Shown here: piece by piece, positions 45,850 through 58,365 of the stretch
Layout of the letters: the number at the start of each line of letters is the position of its first letter
Position numbering within the stretch: position 1 is the first letter of the stretch
Assembly: GCA_024803745.1 (NCBI GenBank)
Contig: JANJXV010000006.1
Coordinates: 39,797,501 to 39,861,500, forward strand
Origin: Megascapheus bottae
Lineage: Eukaryota; Chordata; Mammalia; Rodentia; Geomyidae
Length of the DNA: 64,000 nt
Direction: 5' to 3'
The notes under the pieces: generated by a model
The model's database searches: none
What the model was told of the DNA's origin: nothing
The model's input: only the letters and a program-made list of their open reading frames with translations
Position numbers and translations under genes: made by a program

Positions 45850-47407
45850 ATTATTTTTTCATATATTTTATTGTAATTAATAGAAGGGTTACATGATATT
45901 TGCCAGATATATGGTGCATTAATTCCCATACATTGATACCCTTTCACATGTCTTGGTCCCCATTTCCCTCCCCCCCACCCCCTCCCCTCATCTTGTTTTC
46001 CCCTGTTCCCTATCCAATTTCAAATAACCAAATACAAATATATCCGATATATCAGGTAACAAAGTGAGATACTGTAACAATATGAAATAACCAAGGGACA
46101 GCAAAAGAGATGAGAAATAACATACTACCTTAAGAACAACAATCATTCATTATATGGCTTATGTTTCTATATCCTAAAGATCCTTTCATTTAGAGTCCTA
46201 GTATATGGCCTTTTGTATCAAGGTTTTGCTCTATTGCAAATCTCTGCTAGGAGAGCCCAAGGTTTCTACTGATTATGACAAGTGAGGGAAACCATTGAGC
46301 CTATGTTCCTTTGAGTCTGGCTTACTTCACTTAATATGATCTTTTCTAAGTCTTCCATTTCCTAACAAATGGGACAATGTCATTCTTTCTGACAGCAGTA
46401 TAGAATTCCATTGTGTACAAATACCACATCTTGTTGATCTACTCATCAACTGAGGGACATCTAGGTTGGTTTCATAGCTTTGCTATGGTAAATAGTGTTG
46501 CAATGAACATTGTTGTGCTGGTGGATTTAGTATGTCTTTATTTCTGGATGATTGGGTAGATGCCAAGTAGTGGAATTGCTGGGTCATAGGGGAGCTCTAT
46601 GTTTAGTCTTTTGAGGAACTGGCATACTGCTTTCCATAGTAGTTGAACGAGTTTGCACTCCCACCAACAGTGTAGTAGTGATCCCTCCTGGCCACATCCC
46701 CTCCAGCATCTGTTGTTATTAGATTTCTTGATCCTGGCCATTCTAACTGGAGTGAGGTGCAATCTTAGAGTTGTTTTGATTTGCATTTCTTTTATGACCA
46801 GAGATGTTGAGCATTTCTTCATGTGTCTATAGGCCATTTTTGTTTCTTCTTCAGAGAAGACTCTCTTTAAGTCTTTGGCCCATCTTTTAATGGGATGGTT
46901 GTTTCTTTGGAGATTAGTTTTGGATTGATTCAATTTTTGAGCTGTTGATATAATTTAGATATGAGGCCTGTGTCTGTTGTATGGTTGGTGAAGATTTCCT
47001 CCCACTCTGTAGGCTTCCTAATTAGTTTACTAGCTATGTCCTTTGCCATACAAAAGCTCTGCAGTTTAATGCAGTCCCACTTATCCAGCCTTTCTCTGAT
47101 TTGTTGTGATTCTTGGTCCTTATTAAGAAAGTTTCGACCTGTGCCAAGGAGGTCTAGTGTATCTCCTATTCCTTCTTGTAAAGTTTTCAGTGTGTCGGCT
47201 TTTACCTCCAGGTCTTTGATGCATTTGGAGTTAATTCTAGTACAGGGTGACAAAGAAGGATCCAACTTTAGTTTTCTGCATGTGCTTAACCAGTTCTTCC
47301 AGCACCACTTGTTGAAGAGGCTGTCTTTCTTCCATTCTATTTTTTTTTGGCTCCCTTGTCAAAGATTAGGTGACCATAGGTCTGTGGTTTAATATCTGGG
47401 TCTTCAG
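45850..47407 (-). mobile_element. LINE-1 insertion, 5' truncated, ORF2 C-terminus plus 3' UTR
   Basis: Antisense to the window and in the same sense as ARHGEF28. The minus strand from 47407 reads L1 ORF2 C-terminal sequence: [71 protein letters not shown], and then PAIPLLGIYP. The frame is broken at about 46930 and by further changes. The 3' UTR with its G-rich segment follows, ending at ATTACAATAAAA near 45860. The 5' end at 47407 abuts a 17-bp repeat (47408-47424) that also occurs at 45176-45192, beyond the element's own 3' end; see the transduction feature. Confidence 0.92.
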
Positions 47408-47624
47408 AAGAACTTGCTATATTTCTGGATAAGAGATGTAAAGGTTTTGTATTTGTTTATCCTTAAAGGCAAACAAAAAGAACTACAAAACTCCATCTGA
47501 TCATTGCAAGAAAATAGCAATAGTTCCACAGTAATACATATGTCCAAAAGCCATCTAAGATGTTGATTTTCAACTGTTCTATTAAAGCTCCAATTCAAAA
47601 ACAGAATTTTGAAAAGGAAAAGTA

Positions 47625-47870
47625 AGCCTAGTACAGTGGCTCTTATAATCCCAGCTCCCTCTGGAGGCATAGGCAGGAGGATTCAGAGTTTAAGGCTAGA
47701 AGAACAAAGATAAGATCTTATCCCTAAAAAAAACTAAAATTAAAAGGTCTGGATACATAGCTCAGATGATAAAATGTTTATCTAGCATTAGGAGGTCTGG
47801 AGTTTAGTCCCAATACTGCAATCTATCAATAATTAAAGAAAAAAAATAAAGGAAAGGCATAACAGATGCC
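47625..47870 (+). mobile_element. B1/ID-type SINE, diverged
   Basis: GCCTAGTACAGTGGCTCTTA, TAATCCCAGCTCCCTCTGGA, then GATACATAGCTCAGATGATA. Confidence 0.55.
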
Positions 47871-47981
47871 AAACAGGTATTTAACTGTTGGGATAATTTC
47901 AAGAATAAATTTTGATTTTCAAATCAAATTTTTACTTTTCAATTTTTAAACCATTGGAAATTATCCACCTCTAAAGAACTA

Positions 47982-48190
47982 TCAGTGGCTGGTTGTCAGT
48001 GGCCCATGCCTAGTTACTCAGGAGTCTAAGATCGGGAGAATCATGGCTCAAAGCCAAATTCCAGCCCACCTCTCCCCCAAAAAAGTCTGTTAAGAGTCCA
48101 TCTCCGATTAACCAGTAAAAAGCTGAACTGGAGGTGTAGAGAACAAGGAAGTCAAATGTGAGTTCAAACCCTGATACCAACACTAAAACA
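47982..48190 (+). mobile_element. B1-Geo SINE, diverged, with GGAA-rich tail
   Basis: GGTTGTCAGTGGCCCATGCC, TCTCCGATTAACCAGTAAAA, then a GAAGGAAGG tail to about 48250. Confidence 0.68.
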
Positions 48191-48654
48191 GGAAGTAAAG
48201 AAGGAAGGAAGGGAAGAAGAAAGAAAGGAAGGGAGAGAGGAAGGGAGGGATTTTTTTTCTTTCTTATTGCCTATGGTTTTTAATTTGAATTAATTATATT
48301 TCATTATCAAATCGGCAGTCCATTGGAATGTATTTTCTTTCATTTTGCTATAAGGAAACCTACTTCAACAAAGTAACACTGAAATTAAGCAAGGTAGGGC
48401 GGGCTGTTCCTACCTTCCCTCCTATTTTTTGGACTCAGAATTGATCTGGGACTTTGTACTTGTTAGGCAGGCACCTTCCCACATAGGTCATGCTACAGTT
48501 TTGTCTTGTTTTGGGAGGGGGGGTTCCCAGGTAGAATCTTTTGCCTAGTTGGATTCATACCTATCAAGCAGTTATGAACAATGGTGTATACCACCATGCC
48601 CAACACCAATAGCACATCAGGATAATAGGATATAAAGCTTTTGGAGTTTTTTTG

Positions 48655-48900
48655 GTCTGTCATGGAGCTTGAACTCAGGGCCTGAGTACTGTCACTGAGG
48701 GTTGTTTTTTTTTTTTTTTTTTTGCTCAAGACTAGCACCCTACCACTTGAGTCATAGCACCACTTCCAGTTTTCTGGTGGTAAACTGGAGATAAGATTCT
48801 GACAGGCTGTCCTGCCCCATCTGACTCTGAACTATGATCTTCATGTCTCAGCCTTCTGAGTAGCTAGGATTACAGGCATGAGTCACAGCACTCAGCTCAG
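48655..48900 (-). mobile_element. B1-Geo SINE
   Basis: Reversed: CATGGAGCTTGAACTCAGGG, TACCACTTGAGTCATAGCAC, GTAGCTAGGATTACAGGCAT. A T run at 48706-48723 interrupts the Geo half. Confidence 0.82.
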
Positions 48901-49080
48901 ATAAGAAGCATTTTGATCTCAATAACTGCTCTGTGTACAGTGTACGTGTATGACATATCTCTGTGGACAAAAGACTCAGAGGATAGATTGCGATTTCATT
49001 AAAGTTCACCTGAGAAATGTAGGAACAGAACTATAAGCTACATACATTTTACTAGAAGTTATATAATATTCATGTTAGTA

Positions 49081-49275
49081 TTTTTTTTTGCCAGTCATGG
49101 GCCTTGAACTTAGGGCCTGAGCACTGTCCTTGGGCTTTCTCAGGGCTAGAGCTCTACCACTTGAGCCACAGCACCACTTTCAGCTTTTTTCTATATATGT
49201 GGTACTAAGGAATCCAACCCAGTCTTCATGCATGCTAGGCAAGCACTCTACCACTAGGCCAAACTCCCAGCCATG
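49081..49275 (-). mobile_element. IDL-Geo SINE
   Basis: Reversed dimer: TTTTTTTTGCCAGTCATGGG, CACTTGAGCCACAGCACCAC, then CACTAGGCCAAACTCCCAGC. ATGTTAGTATTT (left) and ATGTTAGTGTTT (right) are the likely target-site duplication. Confidence 0.88.
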
Positions 49276-49339
49276 CATGTTAGTGTTTTACACTTAAACT
49301 AGTAATACCTTCACAGAACACCACTGTGAACCGCTGTTT

Positions 49340-49480
49340 GTAAATACATTTAATGATCACAGCAAAACGTACATCTTGCTAGTCCTATTTTATAAACAAA
49401 GAGAATAAGACTCGGAACCAATTAGGTCACAGCTGGATTCAAACCCAGGCCTGTCTACTATTCTCTGTTGGCTCCTATTT
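49340..49480 (+). mobile_element. MIR-like SINE relic
   Basis: CTATTTTATAAACAAAGAGA, then AATTAGGTCACAGCTGGATT and CAAACCCAGGCCTGTCTA, matches the MIR order (ctattttacaga..., gtcacacagct, attcaaacccagg). Confidence 0.65.
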
Positions 49481-51711
49481 CAAGATTAAGACAATGCTGA
49501 GTGTGTGGATGATTCTTGAGTATTTAAAAGTTCCCAGAAGACAATTCAGGAAGTTCTATTCTCTGAGATTCATGCAATAATCTGTACAATTTGGATAAAC
49601 TGTGCTACTTGCTATAATTTGGCTATCTTATCAGGGAAAGGAAATACCTGTTTCCTTGATACCCAAAAGCAAGATTCAATCTCAACTAGATGAACTTGAG
49701 AAACTCAATATAGCTCATGTATTGACAGGTGACACCATAGTTAAAAAATTTTAATGGAAGTCTAAATTACTTTTAAGAATAGGAACACCAAGAAAATGAA
49801 GCCAAACATGGTGGTCCACACCTGTAATGTATGCTACTCTGGAGCCGGAGGCAAGAAGACTGGGGGGAAAACAAAAGTTAAGAAGTTGATCCAAGATCTA
49901 TGGAGGCACCACACAGGGAAGCCACATTGTGACCTGTGATTGAATCAGCCACTAGTCTCACCATTTCCTTACAACACTGGGATAAAACAAAGAAATAATT
50001 GTTTGGGGAATTAAGAGCCTTTCCAAAAGACAAGAAAGGCTCTATCCTGTTCTACATGTTTTCTAATGCAGCCATAGATCCCTTATCCAATTGCTACTGG
50101 CAAAAAGCAAGGTTGTAAGGGTCAATAGTGACAAACCAAGAGTCAAAAGGAATTGAACAGAGCCAACACTAACAAGAACTTCACCAATGATAGATGATAG
50201 GACTGTACTTCAGTTAGAGAGAACTCAGTTGCACAAAAGATGATGGACAAGGACCAGAAAAATTGCTGGTACAGAAAGGACCTAGAGATATCCTCTTTAG
50301 TGGGCTTAGGATGGGTCACCGCCTACCACAGCCACCAAAGCCAGTGCCCAGGGCAGGACAGTAACAGATTTGTGGTCTACACTGGGGAGACTATAAGATG
50401 TTCTATCCAGTTAGAGGTGCTGCATTTTTATATATGCGAATGGTACTAAGATTGGAACCTGGTACCTCAAATGCCAAGGACAACATCCTTGTTCTGCCCC
50501 TTGACACCTGAAGCCTCTTTTTCTGCTTTGGTTATTTTCAGATAGAATCTTGAATTTGATCTTCCTATACTTTCCACCTAGTTAGACTTACAACCACACA
50601 CGTGAATTGCTTGTCATTTTTCCCAGGTTGGCCTTGAACTACATTCCTCCTCTCTCCTCCTCCTAGGTAACTGGGATTACAGGTGTACTATGCCTAGCCC
50701 AAAAGTATGGCCACAGGAAAACCAGCATGGTAGCAGTTGTCAACCCCATACCATAAATAGAAAGGCTATTGAGGGTGGAAATGTCACTGACTAAGAGATA
50801 CCTGGGGGGGAGGAGGGTAGTAGAAAACCATTCTGGAAGGCTTTCATTCTGGAAGCCATTCATTTTTGAAGGACTATGTCCAAGAGGGAGCACAGTTACA
50901 AAACAGCTCTGGAGCATCCCTGAAACTAAGAGAGCCACTAGGGACAGATTTTAGACCCCAATTAAGAAGTATTTTGTAATCATTAGACCTGCCTAAATAT
51001 GGACTTTCCCTTATAGGTTTCTCTCCCCCATAGGTGTACTTAAGGAGACAAGATAGCTCTCCTCTCTTGTCATGCCATCCCAGGGAGTTCCCACATACAG
51101 GTTTCCCAGATGAAAATGACTCAGACTATCACTGGACCTACACAAATTTCCCCCTCTTGTTGCTATTCAGCGGCTGGCTAAAGTTCCAAGTGAAAGGATC
51201 ACTAAAGGATGTGTTACTTGTTCCCCATAATTCTGAGCAAGGGGACAATCTAATTCCCCACAGAGATACTTTTTAAATGTTTCCTTTATGTATTTTCAGA
51301 GAAAAAAATCCCATTTCTTTAGTCTCATATTTCTGACTTTACTGGTAGTTCTTCCTGAGAGTGAATCCAAATTTATTTTTCCTGTTTGTGCCATTTCATA
51401 TAGTTTCCAAAATGAGCTACATAAGAATTATGACGAGAGTTGACAACTGACATTTTAAAAAAGATAATGGAAGTATTTGCAAAGAAAAATATATTAAGCA
51501 ATTAATTTTTAAATCTCCCAGACTCTTACATGCCAAATGGCATTCAGAAGTTATAAATCCCATTAGAAGATGAATTTTTATACATCCATTTCTGATTATC
51601 CTGTTTATATATGTTCATTGCTTTTATTTTCAGACTCAAAGTTCTGTCCCCATAAAGAAAGAACAATGCAGAAATATAACGTTTACATTACGATCATTCA
51701 AAGCTAAGTGA

Positions 51712-51915
51712 CAGTGGTTCATACAGATAATCCTAGCTAGTCAGGAAGCAGAGCTCTGATAATGGTGGTTCAAAGAGCAGACAAACCCAGGCAGCCCTCA
51801 TCTCCAATTAACCAGCAAAATGTAGGTATGGTTCAATCGGTAGAATGCTGGCCATGAGTAAAAATGCCAAGTGAGAGTTAGCAGCCCTGAGTTCAAGCTC
51901 TAGTACCAAGATATA
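51712..51915 (+). mobile_element. B1-Geo SINE
   Basis: GTGGTTCATACAGATAATCC, ATCTCCAATTAACCAGCAAA, TATGGTTCAATCGGTAGAAT. Confidence 0.75.
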
Positions 51916-52951
51916 CAGACAGAAAGAGATAAACTTCTCAAAACAGAGAGAGGACACCATACTTGGGCCACAAAATACAGGAGAAATTTAAAAGTCTGCT
52001 GAGATCATTTGTATTTTAAATGCCTAGTTTACTTATGAGGTGCTAAAAATGAAGATTAAATAAAACAGGGTCTTCTCTCATTTCTTTAAAAACTGGAAAA
52101 TGTGTCAAAAATCTAGTAGCTTTAAAACACCAGTCAGCCCAGAATTTCTGCTGGCATATTCCTGACCCCTTCCTCTGATCTTAATACAATGATCACATAG
52201 CAGGCCACCAATACCTTTCATACCAAGTCCATCTGCCTGCCAGTAAACCACCTGTTTTCCATTCCAGATTCTCTTGAAATGATGGCCCACCATAAAATAA
52301 ACCAAAGCTTCTATAAGTTGGTCTTAGATAATGTATAGTCATAAGCCAGACAGTAACTAGTATATCATTTGAATACTGCTTAACGAAGAAGTCACACCCT
52401 AGAAATTCCAAAAGACTTATTTTACATTCCTAACACTAAGCCATAAAAAATTCTACTCTAGGCAGGCATTGAGTTTCATAGAAACATACACATACCACTT
52501 TGAGGAAGCTGGCCTTTGCAACCAAGTTCAGTTCCACAGGAGAAAGGGCTAATGCCAAACTAATCACTCTGATTATTCCATTAAAACTGATAGAGATGTT
52601 TTATTCTTAATGCTTTCTTGGGAAATATGTATCTTAAAATTGAGGACTCAAAGTTCCTAGGAATTCAAAATGGTGGCCAAGTGGCTAATACTTTGCAAAT
52701 CCTTTCTCTCCTCTTCTTCATTGTCTAGCCATATTCTGTTAGCTTTTCCTGAGAATCAGGAAAATAAACCTCACATGTATAGGTTTTGCAAACCAAGCAT
52801 GCTGAATGAACATATTCTAGTATCTCACCCTAGGACTTCCTTCATATTTCAAATGCAGAAAAAAATAGCAAATTTACTGTCTATCTCAGTTCAAAGACCT
52901 CTCTTGAATCAGTAATGCAGGTAGCATTCCAAAAAAAAAAAAAAAAAACTA

Positions 52952-53150
52952 GGGGCTGGGAGTTTGGCCTAGTGGTAGAGTGCTTGCCTAGCATGCACGA
53001 AGACCTGGGTTCAATTCCTAGGTACCACATACATAGGAAAAAAAAGCCAGAAGTGGTGCTGAGGCTCAAGTGGTAGACCTCAAGCCTTGAGAAAGTCCAA
53101 GAACAGTACTCAGGCCCTGAGCTCAAGCCCAGGACTGGGGGAAAAAAAAA
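52952..53150 (+). mobile_element. IDL-Geo SINE inserted in an A run
   Basis: Full-length dimer starting GGGGCTGGGAGTTTGGCC. A-rich flanks ending in ACTA occur on both sides (52930-52951 and about 53142-53153). Confidence 0.87.
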
Positions 53151-53151
53151 C

Positions 53152-53460
53152 TACTGCAGATGCAGTGACTCACACTTGTAACTTTAACTACTTAGGGCAC
53201 TGAGATCAGGAGGATCATGGTTTGAGGCCAGCCAAGGCAAAAGTTCTTGATAACCCCCACCCCTATCTCAACCAATGACAACTCAGCTATCACAGGAAGT
53301 ATAATTAAGGAGGACCTCAGTCCAGGCCATCTCAAGTTAGAATCAAGACTATTTCAAAAGTACCCAGAAACATAAGTGCTAGAGAAGCATGGCTCACGTG
53401 GTAGAGTATCTGACAAGCAAGAACAGACTTTCAAAATTTAAACTCCAGTTCCTAAAAAAC
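53152..53460 (+). mobile_element. Diverged B1-type SINE pieces
   Basis: GCAGTGACTCACACTTGTAA, GATCATGGTTTGAGGCCAGC, then GCATGGCTCACGTGGTAGAG. Confidence 0.58.
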
Positions 53461-54174
53461 ACTAAAAATTAACAATTTTCAGTGGCTAGCTGATTATTTG
53501 ATATATGGTTGTATCTGACATTAGTTTCACTCATGAAACTATGAATTTACATTACATTTATATATTGAAATATATTTTTATATTTGCCCTGTGAAGAATT
53601 ATTATGAGTTATCACTTTTATACAAAGGGAAAACATAATACTCAGTGGACCAAGTCTTGAGTATAACCTCTAAGCTAGAGACATTTCCATCGACACTGGT
53701 AATGAGCTTTATTAATTCTTACTGTTCCTAAATGAATAATAGAGGATTGTCCATATATAACTAGGCATGAGAAAAGAGCTAGAACCAAAAATTACTAAGC
53801 TCCTCTACAGTAAAGTATCTTTCAATCAGACCACCATGGCTCAAATCCTCCTATCACTAAATTTAAACTTGAGTATTATGACATCATTAGAATTGGTAAA
53901 TAATATTTAACAATAATAAAAAATATGTGTGAGATGAAAAATGAGTCACAAAATGATGGACAGGCAAATATCAACTTTTAATATATATAACTTTAATGAT
54001 TTTAAAGCAATTATGAACATGCCCAGATGAAAACAGAAAATATATGGATTGGGATTGTTCTTGACTTTCTCAGTACTTTATATATTTTTATAATTACTCA
54101 AGTGTTTTTTTACAAGATATACATACACATAACGTACTTTGATCAGATCCAATATCTTTTCTTCTTTTCTTTTC

Positions 54175-54470
54175 TTTTGGCAGACCAAGATTTTGAACTC
54201 ACACTTGCCAGGCAAGCACACTGCCATTTAGGCCATATTCACAGCCTTTTTTGCATGAGTTATTTTTCAAATTTTTTATTTTTTTTCCCTGATCTGGACT
54301 GGACCATTGTCCTCCTATTAATGCCTCTCATAGATGTAATTTCAGGCACACACCCTCACATCCAGCTTATTGAGATCTAGTCTCACTAGTTTTTCTCCTA
54401 GGCTGGCCTCAAACTATGACCCTCCTGATCCTAACCTTCCATGTAGCTGAGATTATAACAAGCCAACGTA
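54175..54470 (-). mobile_element. ID/B1-type SINE, reversed
   Basis: AGATTTTGAACTCACACTTG, CCAGGCAAGCACACTGCC, then GGCTGGCCTCAAACTATGAC and CATGTAGCTGAGATTATAAC. Confidence 0.6.
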
Positions 54471-54489
54471 CCTGGTGCCCCAGGCTTCA

Positions 54490-54695
54490 GCAGATCATGC
54501 CAGGAATCTTAGGTACTTAGGATGCTGAATTCTGAGAATTTGGAGTTTGAAACCAGTCCAGGGAAGGAAAGTCCATGTCACTCTCATCTCCAATTAACCA
54601 CCAAAAAGCCAGAAATAAAGCTGTGTAAAGCAAAACAGCTCCAAGATAGTGCCCAGGCCCTGAGCTCAAGTCCTAGAACTAGTAAAAAATAAAAA
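54490..54695 (+). mobile_element. B1-Geo SINE, diverged
   Basis: GCCAGGAATCTTAGGTACTT, CATCTCCAATTAACCACCAA, CCCTGAGCTCAAGTCCTAGA. Confidence 0.7.
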
Positions 54696-54789
54696 TAAAA
54701 GTGAAAATAAATCCAGATTCTGCATTTCAGAGAAACCATGCATTACTTGTCTTTCTGAGTCTGGCTTAAGAAATGAGAACTTTTTTTTT

Positions 54790-55005
54790 CTTTTTTCAGT
54801 TGTGGGGCTTAAACTCTGGGCCTTGGCCTTGTCCCTGAGCCCTTCAGCTCAAGGCTACCATCCTACCCCTTGAGCCACAGTGCCACTTCCCATTTGGTGG
54901 TTAATTGGAGATAAGAGTCTCATGGACTGGCTTTGAACAGCCATCCTCAGATCTCAGCCTTCTGAGAAGCTAGGATTACAGGCGTGAGCCAAAGTGCCCA
55001 GCTGA
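54790..55005 (-). mobile_element. B1-Geo SINE
   Basis: Reversed: GTGGGGCTTAAACTCTGGGC, TTGAGCCACAGTGCCACTTC, GGTTAATTGGAGATAAGAGT, TAGGATTACAGGCGTGAGCC. Confidence 0.88.
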
Positions 55006-55520
55006 GATCAGAATTTTTTAACAGGGCTATCTATGTATATTGCTCAAGGTTAAGAACACGTGGGTCTTTCTGAGTAAGTGCCTTCTTGGGCCACTTGAAG
55101 ACCACCAAGCAAGTGCCCAGAACTAAAGAGAAAGTTCTTAACAAGGAAAGGGGACAAGCCCACCACAGTGAAGCTTTGGCTGCCATTGAACACTCTTAAT
55201 TTTTCTTATGTCCATGCTGAGGAAATTTCCAGATCAATTAATGCATGGATAAGTAATCACCATGCCAATTTGGTCTATGCTATTTCAGGCTTAAACTATC
55301 CACCACACCTTTATGATACTAGAAAGTCTATTCTTGAGAAAGTGGAGGAGATTTAGAGCACCTTAACCTCCTAAACGGATTGGGAACAAGGAACTTTCTC
55401 TTGGCCTTAACAGAGGAACTGGCTTTTTTTTTTAATTTTGTTTTTGTTTCCCTCTTTCTTCATTTTAAAAGAACACATGAATAAGCTTAACTGACCCTTG
55501 TCACGAATTATAAGGTCAGG

Positions 55521-55710
55521 AGCCAGGATTGTGGCCTAGTGCTAGAGTGCTTGCTTAGTATGTACAAAGCCCTGGGTTGGATTCTTTGGTACCACATACA
55601 CAGAAAAGGCTGATGTGGTGCTGTGACTTAAATGATACAGTGCTAGCCTTGAGAAAGCTCATAGACAGTCCCCAGGCCCTGAGTTCAAGCCCCAGGCCAG
55701 GCCAAAAGAA
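55521..55710 (+). mobile_element. IDL-Geo SINE, diverged
   Basis: TGTGGCCTAGTGCTAGAGTG, B box GGTTGGATTCT (mutated), then the Geo monomer to CAAGCCCCAGGCCAGGCC. Confidence 0.82.
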
Positions 55711-55897
55711 AAACTTATAAGGTTAGGTAATATTTGACCAGATAAAGTAAGAGACTAGTTTTTAAAAGAAGTATTCTCCAAATGATATAGAGTAGTGCCA
55801 ATTTTCTCCAGACAATATAAAAAAAAAGAAGAGATCATGAGCACCTACTGGACAATTCAATTAGTCTTTTTCCTACACGTCCTCAAAAGATATCAAA

Positions 55898-56083
55898 AGG
55901 GCCAGGAGCATAGCCTAGTGGTAGAGTGCTCACCTAGCATAGATGAAGCCCTGGGTTCGATTCCTCGATACCACATACATAGAAAAAAAAAGCCAGAAGT
56001 GGTGCTGTGGCTCAAGTGGTAGAGCTCTAGCCTTGAGGAAAGCCAGGTCCTGAGTTCAAGCCCCAGGACTGTCCAAAAAAAAA
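55898..56083 (+). mobile_element. IDL-Geo SINE with target-site duplication
   Basis: Intact GGTTCGATTCC. The Geo monomer is shortened (CTTGAGGAAAGCCAGGTCCT). Flanks AAAAGATATCAAA and AAAAGATGTCAAA differ at one base. Confidence 0.87.
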
Positions 56084-56218
56084 AAAGATGTCAAAGTGTC
56101 TTTGATTAGAAGGTATGTGTACCTTCACACTATATATAAGAAAGGCTGATAAGCAAAGGTATAATCTTGAAAGAGATTCCTGGGGCTACATTACTTTTAA
56201 GTCTTTATAGGAATCCAT

Positions 56219-56250
<32 letters not shown>

Positions 56251-56276
56251 ACGCACACGCACACACACACACACAT
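56219..56276 (+). repeat. (AC)n microsatellite with ACGC interruptions
   Basis: AC units broken by four regularly spaced CG dinucleotides (GCACAC units at 56241-56260). Confidence 0.96.
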
Positions 56277-56360
56277 ATATGTCACTAAATCAAATCACTA
56301 AAGAATAGCTACTTTAAAATTTGGTTAGCCTTATTCATAAATATATATGAATGCAGCAAT

Positions 56361-56370
56361 ACACACACAC

Positions 56371-56407
<37 letters not shown>
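56361..56407 (+). repeat. (AC)n microsatellite
   Basis: AC units with one AA slip near 56370; 85 bp from the previous AC repeat. Confidence 0.96.
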
Positions 56408-56408
<1 letters not shown>

Positions 56409-56528
56409 AACTTTCATTGCCCTTGAAGTTATAAATTAATACAGACTTATAAAAACAAACAGCACTTTGACTTGTTTCTCAGCAAAGTTTTTCTGGAGCT
56501 CAAGCTAACCTCAGAAGTAGTATTATGA

Positions 56529-56663
56529 GAGGGGTGTGGGGGGGGGAGGGAAATGGGTACCAAGACATGTGAAAGGGTATCAATGTATGTGAATTAATGC
56601 ACCTTCTATCTGGCAAATATCATGTAACCCTTTTACTAATTACAATAAAAAAAATTTAAAAAA
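56529..56663 (+). mobile_element. LINE-1 3' end, severely truncated, with perfect target-site duplication
   Basis: About 135 bp of L1 3' UTR: a G-run, GGGAAATGGGTACCAAGACA, ACCTTCTATCTGG, ATTACAATAAA and an A-rich tail. The perfect 16-bp repeat AGAAGTAGTATTATGA flanks it at 56513-56528 and 56664-56679. Confidence 0.88.
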
Positions 56664-58365
56664 AGAAGTAGTATTATGAAATTTAAGTCCACAATCAAAT
56701 TTCTGACAATGTATATATAAGCAAAACCATTTATCATTATTATTTTCATGCTTTACTCAAAATAAACTGGATCTAACTAAAGATAAGCAAAGCATTATAT
56801 ATTTTGAAGTACATATAGTGAGGTAAGAGACAAGATGGTCATGTAAAAACTTGTTTAAGCTATAGGAAAAAATAACTGAGCTATTTCATTCTTACCATAT
56901 TCATTCACACCTCCATTTATTCCATCCTGACCTTTTGATGGTCTCAGCATCTAACCAGTCTTGAAAAAAATCTCTTTGAATCTTAAGAAAGTAGAAATTC
57001 CTATTTTCATACTAAGTCAAGAATTGGATGAAAGGTTCATAACACAGCTAACACAGTGACTGCCTTATCATGGAAGCTCAAGAACATTCTGTCATTCCTT
57101 GATTCCTTCCCTTCAGAAGAGCCATTGTTACATACAGTAAATCTTTTTGTGTGATCTACTGAACAGTTAAGCACAGCAGAAACTCTGCAAGTCTCTGAGA
57201 CCACATGTGTCAGATATGTGTGCTGCTACTACTGGGAATGCAGCCAAAGATCCTAAATGACAGGTTTGCACATGTAATCATTAGACATTGACTGTATGTT
57301 TCTGCCTTGAAGAGAATCTTCCAGAAATGGGTGGAGCCAGCACTAGGCACGGACAAGGAATACAAATAAGCCCCTATACCAACGGCTTCTCTTCCAGGTA
57401 GCCTAAGAGAGGTGGGAACACAATTTGTAATGAGTTCTCAAAGGATAATTATTAGCTGCATGGTCAAAAACAGTAGTAATAATAATAATAGTAATAATGT
57501 CTTTAAGGAGAGCAGTTCTAAATGAAGGGTCATCTTTTGGCTTACATTTAAACTAAGGCTCTAAAAGCATTCAAAGCAGCAGCAGATCTAGGAGAAAAAG
57601 ATATTTGACATCGCTGACCAATAGATGAAACTACAGGCAGAATATGAACTCTGAATCTGCACTCTGAAAATTCAGTAGGATCTAAGTAATGCTTTTCGTC
57701 TCCCAGGCTTTCCGTCTCCACAGCACAGCAGTGCTAGTAGGCAAGCAGTGATTCCAGAAGCCAAAGGAGATGACAGAGTTTGAGAAGGCAGTAATTGGCT
57801 AACCAGTATCCACAAAGTCCCGACATGGGTAGTCAGATGTGGGTAGGAATTGAACTTTCTCCTTCTACTCTAACACTTCATCTTCTCTCACACCATAGAG
57901 GACAATCCGTAAGGATTCCTTGATACTTCTGGGGAAAAGGGCAAAGGACAAAGTTCAGATTCAAGAGTGTCTTTACTTGACAATGGAGATAACATTACAG
58001 AGGCAAGACAGAGGGTCTCACCTCTAGAGGCTTGTCTGCTACAGAATGGTAGCTTATGTCTTGTGCCTTGAGCATTCATTTGTATCTCAGGACACAGGGG
58101 TCTAGCATCACAGTGTAGTGCATATATTTCCAAGGTTGTACCAGTTACTTATACCTACTCAACAAGTTTAGAAAATAGTGATGTGCATTATTTTAGGTAA
58201 GGGACCTTTCCTTTGTCAGCCTGAGGCATCCATCAGCCTTGAATGCTGGGGACCAGGAATAAGGAGAAGGAACATTTTAGAACTCTTCTGGCAGAAAGAA
58301 AAAGAAGTGTTCTGACATCCTAAGTAATATTCTATAGCAAGACAATGAATAGAAAATGCAGGCTA

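Noticed and set aside
46961..47392. 143-codon plus-strand frame
   Set aside because: It is the antisense shadow of L1 ORF2.
55168..55356. 62-codon open frame (MKLWLPLNTLNF...) in unique sequence
   Set aside because: No family resemblance, no splice-site support and a length expected by chance in AT-rich DNA.
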